Shown here: positions 1 to 5,818 of the stretch, in pieces | Numbering within the stretch: the stretch's first letter is position 1 | Layout: each line of letters begins with the position of its first letter | Assembly (NCBI GenBank): GCA_947307005.1 | Contig: CAMZHY010000192.1 | Location: 1-6,960 of the forward strand | Length of the DNA: 6,960 nucleotides | Direction: 5' to 3' | Source of the DNA: an uncultured Planctomycetaceae bacterium | Lineage (GTDB): Bacteria; Planctomycetota; Planctomycetia; Pirellulales; Thermoguttaceae | The notes under the pieces: generated by a model | Told to the model about the DNA's origin: nothing | What the model saw: the letters and a program-made list of their open reading frames with translations, nothing else | Database searches by the model: none | Position numbers and translations under genes: made by a program

Positions 1-7
1 TAATCTC

Positions 8-748
8 ATGTCGCGTGTTAGTATGAGTTTACGTGTTTTGGCGTCGTGTTGCGCGCTGTCTCTTCTTCTGATCTCGGGTTGCAAGGAAAAACCGGAGGTC
101 GATCCTTCGGAATACGGCGAGACGATTCCCCATTTGCCCGTCGTCAGAGACCTCCCACGCTATTTCCCGATCGAAGACGAACTGGAAACGAAAGAATGTA
201 CGATGCGCGAGGAGGCCGAAGAGAGAACGGAGAAGGAACTCTATTCGTCCCAGGGGCGCGCCCAAGAGTATTCCGTCATTGAAGCGGAACGCGCTCAGGC
301 GAAACGTCAGCAGGAGCTTGAAGAGAAGGCTGAGCGCGAACGCAAACTCCGCGAACTTGAAGAACAAAGCGCCGGCTCCGACGAAGCTAAACCCGCCGAA
401 GCTGAACCCGCCGCCGAGGAACCAGCGGCCGAAACTCCAATAACCGAAGAACCCGCTCCGGAAGCTCCGGCGGCGGAAGAACCCGCGACCGAAGAACCTA
501 CTCCGGAAGCTCCGGCGGCGGAGGCGCCTGCGACCGAAGAACCCGCTCCGGAAGCTCCGACGGCGGAGGCGCCTGCGACTGAAGAACCCGCTCCGGAAGC
601 TCCGGCGGCGGAGGCGCCTGCGACTGAAGAACCCGCTCCGGAAACTCCGGCGGCGGAGGCGCCTGCGACTGAAGAACCCGCTCCGGAAACTCCGGCGGCG
701 GAGGCGCCTGCGACTGAAGAACCTGTTCCGGAAGCTCCGACCGAATGA
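8..748 (+). CDS. Putative lipoprotein with coiled coil and Pro/Glu/Ala-rich tandem repeat tail
   Basis: I do not recognise a named family, and the function is unknown. The 246-residue product starts with a lipoprotein signal peptide: Arg at 3 and 9, a hydrophobic stretch at about 10-22, and the lipobox LISGC with the lipidated Cys at 25. A short region follows (about 30-66, with ETIPHLPVVRDLPRYFP at 38-54) that could be a small conserved motif. Residues 67-121 are rich in Glu, Arg, Lys, Gln and Leu and look like a charged helix or coiled coil. From about residue 125 to the end the protein is Pro/Glu/Ala/Thr only, with a 15-residue unit of the type TEEPAPEAPAAEAPA repeated six times plus a partial copy. 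Such a tail is probably extended and acidic, and could span the periplasm or bind surfaces. Only seven bases precede the ATG, so its ribosome site cannot be judged; ATG at 23 would also leave a valid signal peptide. The gene lies 52 bases upstream of another exported protein gene. Confidence 0.8.
   Translation: MSRVSMSLRVLASCCALSLLLISGCKEKPEVDPSEYGETIPHLPVVRDLPRYFPIEDELETKECTMREEAEERTEKELYSSQGRAQEYSVIEAERAQAKRQQELEEKAERERKLRELEEQSAGSDEAKPAEAEPAAEEPAAETPITEEPAPEAPAAEEPATEEPTPEAPAAEAPATEEPAPEAPTAEAPATEEPAPEAPAAEAPATEEPAPETPAAEAPATEEPAPETPAAEAPATEEPVPEAPTE
443..745 (+). repeat. 45-bp in-frame tandem repeat (minisatellite), six copies plus partial
   Basis: Six consecutive 45-bp units start at 443, 488, 533, 578, 623 and 668, followed by a 33-bp partial unit at 713-745. 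Each unit encodes 15 residues (TEEPAPEAPAAEAPA and variants). The units at 623 and 668 are identical base for base, and the unit at 578 differs from them by a single base (an Ala versus Thr codon). The first units and the terminal partial copy are more diverged. Because the period is a multiple of three, copy-number changes keep the reading frame. Confidence 0.95.
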
Positions 749-800
749 CGCGTCCTATTTGTCTGTTCCTATTGTCAACGGCTCGTAAACGGAGGTCGCT

Positions 801-1799
801 ATGACGGCGTTTTCTCGTCTTCTCAAACTGTTCGCGGCGTCGAGTCCGATTCTTCTGATCGCCGTCGCTATCTCGTCGACCTCGTGCGAACGCTCGAATC
901 GGCTCGTCGTGACTCTCGAGGACGAGACGCCCGCCGAAAGCGTGGAATCGGAGGTCGTTACGGAGGCGCCCGTCGTCCCCGAGTCCTCCGGCGCGCCGTC
1001 AAATTCCGAGACTCCCGAAGCGTCAAGTCCCGCCGAAATTGCGACCGGCGGCTCCTTGAAATTCGACGACGAAAAGGGAACGCTCGAGATTACGGGAGCC
1101 GTTTTCAACGGATTCGGCGCCGACGTCGATCAATCGCGCCTCGCGAAAATCAAGGTCGTTCGCGGATCCGGCGCGATTACCCTCGACGGATTGCGCGCGT
1201 TTTCCGAGACGCCGCAACTCGTCGAATTTCTGTGGCTCGACGCGACCTTTCCAGAGGGAGACGGCGCGCGAGACGCGTTCCAAGCGCTCGTCGCCTCCGC
1301 GCCGAAGCTCAAAAAAGTTCGACTCGCCGGACTCAAGCTCCAAGACGGCGCTTTCCCGCAGTATGTCCTGCCCGCGCTCGCCGCCGCGCCGAATCTCCAA
1401 GACCTCGACCTCAGCGGCGCCGCGCTCGCGACGTCCGACCTCGCGCCGTTCGCGGCGTCCGGCGCTTTTCCGAAGCTCGCGAAGCTCACGCTCTATCAGA
1501 CGGGCGTCGACGACCAAGGCGTCGAGACGCTCCTTCCCCTCGCCGATCGCCTGACGTGGCTCAATCTCGACGACACGAAGATCACGCCCGGCGCCGCGCC
1601 TCTCGTCGCGCAGTTTACGAATCTGACGTTCCTGCACGTCGGACGGACGACGGTCGACGACTCCTGCGTCGACTCGTTCGCTAAGTTGTCGAAACTCGAA
1701 AAGATCCACGTCACGCGCTCGAACACGACGGAAGAAGGCGCCGACAAGCTCCGCGCCGCGCTTCCGAACTGCGTGGTTGTGTCCCAGCCCGAGAACTAA
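801..1799 (+). CDS. Exported leucine-rich-repeat protein, probable lipoprotein
   Basis: The 332-residue product has a hydrophobic N-terminal signal (about 7-24) followed by SSTSC with Cys at 29. This could be a lipidation site, although Ser instead of Leu/Val/Ile at -3 makes it a weak lipobox. Residues about 37-83 form an acidic Pro/Glu/Ser/Ala linker. From about 114 to the end there are roughly eight leucine-rich repeats of 24-30 residues. The clearest begin near 198 (NLQDLDLSGAAL), 225 (KLAKLTLYQTGV), 250 (RLTWLNLDDTKI), 274 (NLTFLHVGRTTV) and 298 (KLEKIHVTRSNT). Their LxxLxLxxTxI pattern resembles the ribonuclease-inhibitor-like repeats abundant in Planctomycetota. Such repeats usually mediate protein binding; no catalytic domain is visible, so the partner is unknown. 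GGAGG at 791-795, five bases before the ATG, supports this start. A terminator follows the stop by six bases. Confidence 0.85.
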   Translation: MTAFSRLLKLFAASSPILLIAVAISSTSCERSNRLVVTLEDETPAESVESEVVTEAPVVPESSGAPSNSETPEASSPAEIATGGSLKFDDEKGTLEITGAVFNGFGADVDQSRLAKIKVVRGSGAITLDGLRAFSETPQLVEFLWLDATFPEGDGARDAFQALVASAPKLKKVRLAGLKLQDGAFPQYVLPALAAAPNLQDLDLSGAALATSDLAPFAASGAFPKLAKLTLYQTGVDDQGVETLLPLADRLTWLNLDDTKITPGAAPLVAQFTNLTFLHVGRTTVDDSCVDSFAKLSKLEKIHVTRSNTTEEGADKLRAALPNCVVVSQPEN

Positions 1800-1805
1800 T
1801 ACGGT

Positions 1806-1837
1806 CGCGGCGCCCTTCCGACGCCGCGCTCTTTTTT
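1806..1837 (+). terminator. Rho-independent terminator after the leucine-rich-repeat gene
   Basis: A perfect 7-bp GC stem (CGCGGCG at 1806-1812 pairing with CGCCGCG at 1822-1828) with a 9-base loop is followed after three bases by six T residues at 1832-1837. It starts six bases past the TAA of the preceding gene. It separates the two envelope-protein genes from the four-gene run downstream, which implies that a promoter for the next gene lies in about 1838-1875, although I cannot identify one by eye. Confidence 0.8.
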
Positions 1838-1887
1838 CTCCCCCCTAACCTTCCCATTCCTTACTCCTCAGATAAAGGAACGCTAAT

Positions 1888-2613
1888 ATGAAGAAGAACG
1901 CCCTCCTTTCGTCCCTCGCCGCTCTCCTCGTCGCCGCTTTCGCGCTTCCCGCGCTCGCGCAAGACGACGGTTTCGTCCAGATTTTCAACGGCAAAGACCT
2001 GACCGGCTGGGCGGGCGACGCGCGGCTCTGGTCCGTCGAAGACGGCTGCATCACCGGGTTCTCCAACGAGTCGGACAAGAAAATCGAGCAGAACCAAGCG
2101 CTCTATTACACGGAAGACCTCGATATCGGCGACTTTGAGATTCGGTTCGATTATAAGATCAACAAGCAGGGCAACTCCGGACTGTACTATCGCGGCTGGT
2201 TCCTCGAAGAACCTGAGAAGTATCGCATGGGCGGTTATCAGAGCGACTTCGACGGCGCCGCGACCTACAGCGGCATCATGTACGGCGAAGCGTTCCGCGG
2301 CATTCTCGCGAACCTCGGAACGGTCAGCCGCGTGACCCCCGAAGGTAAAATCGAGACCGTCGCAACCTTCGCGACGCCCGACGAAGTCCGCGAGAACGTC
2401 AAAATCGAAGATTGGAACCATTACGAAGTCTACGCGCACGGCTTCGTTTTCGTCCACAAGATCAACGGCAAGGTCATGAGCGTCTTCGTCGACGAAGACC
2501 CCGCGCGTCGCGCGAGCGGCGTCCTTGGCTGGCAGCTTCACGTCATTCCCGGCGGAATGAAGGTGCAGATCAAGAACGTCTATCTCAAGAAGCTTCCGAA
2601 AGAATCCAAGTGA
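1888..2613 (+). CDS. Secreted DUF1080 / 3-keto-disaccharide hydrolase family protein
   Basis: The 241-residue product belongs to the DUF1080 family (Pfam 3-keto-disaccharide hydrolase, a concanavalin-like beta-sandwich fold). Some members cleave 3-keto-glycosides made by partner oxidoreductases; many are uncharacterised. The signal peptide is clear: Lys at 2-3, a hydrophobic core at about 8-20, and a signal peptidase I site after PALA at 24. Family landmarks follow in the expected order: FNGKDLTGW at 33-41, the strand DFEIRFDYKI at 82-91, NSGLYYRG at 96-103, GGYQSDFDG at 115-123, DWNHYEVYAHG at 175-185, and the C-terminal GWQLHVIPGGMKVQIKNVYL at 214-233. It appears to be a full-length single-domain member acting in the periplasm or outside the cell. 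AAGGA at 1875-1879, eight bases before the ATG, supports the start. Specific substrate and activity cannot be read from the sequence. The hemC gene follows within about 15 bases. Confidence 0.9.
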   Translation: MKKNALLSSLAALLVAAFALPALAQDDGFVQIFNGKDLTGWAGDARLWSVEDGCITGFSNESDKKIEQNQALYYTEDLDIGDFEIRFDYKINKQGNSGLYYRGWFLEEPEKYRMGGYQSDFDGAATYSGIMYGEAFRGILANLGTVSRVTPEGKIETVATFATPDEVRENVKIEDWNHYEVYAHGFVFVHKINGKVMSVFVDEDPARRASGVLGWQLHVIPGGMKVQIKNVYLKKLPKESK

Positions 2614-2618
2614 TTCCC

Positions 2619-2623
2619 AGAGG
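2619..2623 (+). promoter_or_regulatory. Ribosome binding site that decides the hemC start
   Basis: AGAGG lies between the stop codon of the DUF1080 gene and two adjacent ATG codons at 2626 and 2629. Spacing to the first ATG is only two bases but is five to the second, so the second ATG is the better initiator. Confidence 0.5.
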
Positions 2624-2628
2624 CGATG

Positions 2629-3681
2629 ATGAAGCCAATACGATTAGGAACGCGTCCGAGCGCGCTTGCGACCTGGCAGGCGAACCGGACGCGCGACGCG
2701 CTCGTCGAACTCGGCTGCGAGGTCGAAATCGTCCCAATCTCGACGACCGGCGACGTTAAGCGCGACGACGCGATCGTCAACCTCGGCGCGCAGGGCGTCT
2801 TTACGAAAGAAATTCAGAAGGCGCTCCTCGCCGACGAGATCGACGTCGCCGTTCACAGTCTGAAAGACTTGCCCGTCGAACGCGTTCCCGGCCTTAAGCT
2901 CGCCGCCGTTCTCGAACGCGCCGACGTCGCCGACGTCTTTGTTTCTAGCCGCTACGCGTCCCTCGACGAGCTCCCTCCCGGCGCGCGAATCGGCACGAGC
3001 AGCATGCGGCGCAAGAGCATGACGCTCCGATACTGCGCGAAACGACGCCCCGACGCGCAGCCGTGGGACGTCCGCGATATCCGCGGCAACGTGGAGACGC
3101 GGCTCAAGAAACTCGACGCGGGCGAATACGACGCGCTCATTCTCGCGAGCGCCGGGCTGAATCGTCTCGGGTTCGGCGATCGCGCGACGGCGCGGCTGGA
3201 GCGTCCCGATTTTCTGCCGTCCGTCGGCCAGGGGGCGCTCGGGCTGGAAACGCGCGAAGACGACGCGGAAACGAACGCGACGGTCGCGCGCCTTCTTCAC
3301 GAGCCGACGTGGCTTTCCGTCCTCGCGGAGCGCGCGTTTCTCGCGCGGCTCGAAGGCGGATGTCTCGTCCCGATCGGCGCCCTCTGCATGAAAATGGAAC
3401 TTGACGGCGGCGCGGAACTCCTTGCGCTCGACGCGCAAATTCTCTCCTTCGACGGCTCGCGTTCTTTCGACACGCAGTCGATTCAAATCTTGCGCGCAAG
3501 CGCCGAAGACCGCGAGCTGCCCCTTCAAACGAAGGAACAGCTCGCGACGCTCCTCGGGACGGCGGCGGCGGAAAATCTCCTCGAACAGGGCGCCGACGAA
3601 ATCGTCGCCGAAATCAAACGCGTCCGCGACGAACGCGCCGCAAAACTCGCCGCCCCTTCCCCTTCTCCCTCCCAAAACTAA
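2629..3681 (+). CDS. hemC: Porphobilinogen deaminase (hydroxymethylbilane synthase)
   Basis: This cytoplasmic enzyme joins four porphobilinogen molecules into hydroxymethylbilane, the linear precursor of haem and other tetrapyrroles. The N-terminal domain begins with IRLGTRPSALA (about 4-14). It continues with TGD at 40-42, GVFTKEIQKALL at 56-67 and DVAVHSLKDLP at 72-82, whose Asp80 matches the essential catalytic Asp (Asp84 in E. coli). GTSSMRRK (122-129) and DIRGNVETRLKKL (150-162) bind the cofactor and substrate carboxylates. The dipyrromethane cofactor attaches through Cys245 in EGGCLVPIGA. The C-terminal domain keeps the usual GTAAAENLLEQGADEI segment near 310-325. At 350 residues it is longer than the usual roughly 310, mainly through a charged and Pro/Ser-rich C-terminal tail. 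ATG at 2629 was chosen for its spacing from AGAGG; ATG at 2626 would add one Met. No hemD or other haem gene is adjacent. The gap to the transketolase gene is 40 bases. Confidence 0.95.
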   Translation: MKPIRLGTRPSALATWQANRTRDALVELGCEVEIVPISTTGDVKRDDAIVNLGAQGVFTKEIQKALLADEIDVAVHSLKDLPVERVPGLKLAAVLERADVADVFVSSRYASLDELPPGARIGTSSMRRKSMTLRYCAKRRPDAQPWDVRDIRGNVETRLKKLDAGEYDALILASAGLNRLGFGDRATARLERPDFLPSVGQGALGLETREDDAETNATVARLLHEPTWLSVLAERAFLARLEGGCLVPIGALCMKMELDGGAELLALDAQILSFDGSRSFDTQSIQILRASAEDRELPLQTKEQLATLLGTAAAENLLEQGADEIVAEIKRVRDERAAKLAAPSPSPSQN

Positions 3682-3721
3682 CTCGTAAGATTCACTCGTT
3701 CGATAAAAGGAAACACCTGCG

Positions 3722-5779
3722 ATGACGTCTATGACCCCGCAAGAAAAGAAAACGATCGACACAATGCGCGCCCTCGCGATGGACGCGGTTCAACAGGCGA
3801 AAAGCGGCCACCCCGGCGCCCCGATGTCCCTCGCGCCGATCACGTATCTGCTCTACAACGAGCGGATGAGGCACGACCCCAAACGTCCGAATTGGCCCGG
3901 TCGCGATCGTTTTGTCCTTTCCAACGGTCACGCTTCGACGCTCCTCTATTCGACGCTCCATGTCGCCGGCGTTCGCGCGCTCGACGCCAACGGCGTTCCG
4001 ACCTCCGAGCCCGCCGTCTCCCTCGACGATCTCAAATCCTTCCGTCAGCTCGGCTCGAAATGCCCCGGCCATCCGGAATACGGACGCACGAGCGGCGTGG
4101 AAACGACGACCGGCCCCCTCGGCGCGGGACTCGCGACGAGCGTCGGGTTCGCGATGGCGAACGCGTGGCTCGCGGCGCGATACAATCGTCCGGGCTTCGA
4201 ACTTTTCAACGCGAAGACGTACGCGCTCTGCGGCGACGGGTGCATGATGGAGGGGATTTCCTCGGAAGCGGCGTCCCTTGCGGGCTGTCTGAAACTCTCG
4301 AATCTCTGCTGGATTTACGACCTTAACCGCATCACGATCGAAGGGGACGTCTCGATCGCGTTCACGGAAGACGTGCCCGCGCGCTTCGCCGCCTACGGCT
4401 GGAACGTCGAGACCGTCGACGACGTGAACGATCTCCCCGCGCTCCGCCGCGCGTTCGACTCTTTCGAGGCGACGAACGACCGTCCGACGCTCGTCGTCGT
4501 CCACAGCCGCATCGCGTACGGCGCCCCGACGAAAGAGGGAACCGCCGCCGCGCACGGCGCGCCCCTCGGCGACGAGGAAATCGCCGGCGCGAAGAAGTTC
4601 TACGGACTCGACCCCGAGAAAAAGTTCGCGGTCGACGACGACGTCTACGCGCTCTTCAATGAGAACGTCGGAAAGCGCGGTGCGAAGCTCGCCGACGAAT
4701 GGGAGGCGAAATTCGCGGAATACCGCAAAGCGTATCCGGAAGAGGCAAAGGAACTCGACGCGATCTTCTCGCGCAAACTCCCGGAGAACTGGGACGCCGC
4801 GTTCGAGGCGTTCCCGGCGGACGAAAAAGGACTCGCGAGCCGCGCGTCGAGCGGCAAGGTTCTCAACCAGCTCGCGGCGGGGCTCCCGTGGCTCGTCGGC
4901 GGTTCCGCGGACCTTGCGCCGTCGAACAACACCGCGCTTAAAGACCCGAGCTACGGCGATTTCGGTCCCGAACAACGCGGTCGCAACCTTCATTTCGGCG
5001 TGCGCGAGAACGCGATGGGCGCGATTACGAACGGACTCGTCCTCTCCGGGCTGCGCGGATACTGCGCGACGTTCTTCGTCTTCGCGGACTTCCTGCGCCC
5101 AATGATTCGCCTCGCCGCGCTTATGGAAATTCCGACGCTCTTCGTCTTCACGCACGACTCGATCGGGGTCGGCGAAGACGGGCCGACGCACCAGCCGGTC
5201 GAACACCTCGCGTCGCTGCGCGCGATCCCGAACCTCGCCGTCTTCCGCCCTGCGGACGCGAACGAAGTTTCCGAATCGTATCGCGCGATTATGTCGCTCG
5301 ACAAGACGCCGTCCGTCATCGTCCTCACGCGTCAGAATCTTCCGACCCTCGATCGCGAACGTTACGCTTCCGCGTCGGGCGTCGCGAAGGGCGCCTACGT
5401 CGTCTCCGACTGCGAGGGAACGCCCGACGTCATTCTTCTGGCGACGGGCAGCGAGGTTTCGCTCTGTCTAGCGGCGCAAGAGCAGCTTGCGGGACAGGAC
5501 GTCAAGGCGCGCGTCGTGAGCGTTCCGTGCTTCGAACTCTTCGAGCGTCAGTCGCAGGAATATCGCGATTCCGTCCTGCCGCCGACCGTGAAGGCGCGCG
5601 TCGGGGTCGAACTCGGCGTCGAAATGGGCTGGTGGAAGTATCTCGGCGACGCGGGGCGGTTCCTTGGCATGAACTCCTTCGGCGATTCCGCGCCTGCGGG
5701 CGTTCTCATGCGACATTTCGGAATCACGGCGGAACGCGTCGTCGAACTTGCCAACGAGTCGATCGCCGCCGCTCGCTAG
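3722..5779 (+). CDS. tkt: Transketolase
   Basis: This cytoplasmic thiamine-diphosphate enzyme moves two-carbon ketol units between sugar phosphates in the non-oxidative pentose phosphate pathway (and in the Calvin cycle where present). The product is 685 residues, slightly above the usual 660-670. All three domains are present. The N-terminal part carries His30 (SGHPGAPM), His70 (SNGHAS), His117 (PGHPEYG), GPLGAG at 131-136, and the metal/cofactor motif GDG at 171-173 through Asn202 in IYDLNRITIEG. His278 lies in AAAHGAPLG. The middle domain has SADLAPSN at 395-402 and the catalytic Glu429 in FGVRENAMGAI, then the substrate-binding His478, Asp486 and His490 in THDSIGVGEDGPTHQPVEHL and Arg537. 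The C-terminal domain begins near 555. The key residues match E. coli TktA in order, and an active enzyme is expected. AAAGGA at 3706-3711 lies ten bases before the ATG; the in-frame ATG at 3731 would be too far from it. Confidence 0.96.
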   Translation: MTSMTPQEKKTIDTMRALAMDAVQQAKSGHPGAPMSLAPITYLLYNERMRHDPKRPNWPGRDRFVLSNGHASTLLYSTLHVAGVRALDANGVPTSEPAVSLDDLKSFRQLGSKCPGHPEYGRTSGVETTTGPLGAGLATSVGFAMANAWLAARYNRPGFELFNAKTYALCGDGCMMEGISSEAASLAGCLKLSNLCWIYDLNRITIEGDVSIAFTEDVPARFAAYGWNVETVDDVNDLPALRRAFDSFEATNDRPTLVVVHSRIAYGAPTKEGTAAAHGAPLGDEEIAGAKKFYGLDPEKKFAVDDDVYALFNENVGKRGAKLADEWEAKFAEYRKAYPEEAKELDAIFSRKLPENWDAAFEAFPADEKGLASRASSGKVLNQLAAGLPWLVGGSADLAPSNNTALKDPSYGDFGPEQRGRNLHFGVRENAMGAITNGLVLSGLRGYCATFFVFADFLRPMIRLAALMEIPTLFVFTHDSIGVGEDGPTHQPVEHLASLRAIPNLAVFRPADANEVSESYRAIMSLDKTPSVIVLTRQNLPTLDRERYASASGVAKGAYVVSDCEGTPDVILLATGSEVSLCLAAQEQLAGQDVKARVVSVPCFELFERQSQEYRDSVLPPTVKARVGVELGVEMGWWKYLGDAGRFLGMNSFGDSAPAGVLMRHFGITAERVVELANESIAAAR

Positions 5780-5818
5780 AATCTTTTTTCCTCATCGCGT
5801 GATAGAAAGGCCTTGTCA

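Noticed and set aside
443..745. Regularly spaced repeats considered as a CRISPR array
   Set aside because: The units are contiguous with no unique spacers and encode a continuous in-frame protein repeat, so this is a coding minisatellite.
884..1684. Overlapping + strand frame of 266 codons inside the leucine-rich-repeat gene
   Set aside because: The product is almost entirely Arg/Ala/Ser-rich, has no domain, and overlaps a gene with a signal peptide, a good ribosome site and clear leucine-rich repeats.
2644..3762. Open frame of 372 codons on the minus strand opposite hemC
   Set aside because: It is the antisense shadow of a well-supported hemC, with Arg/Phe/Val-rich composition and no family signature.
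3692..5206. Long open frame of 504 codons on the minus strand opposite tkt
   Set aside because: It lies entirely opposite a transketolase with all catalytic motifs. Its product is Arg/Val/Glu-rich low-complexity sequence with no recognisable domain, which is typical of antisense frames created by GC-rich codon bias.
5780..5818. T-rich stretch after the tkt stop codon as a possible terminator
   Set aside because: There is a run of T residues near 5784-5789, but no convincing GC stem directly precedes it, so a Rho-independent terminator is not supported.
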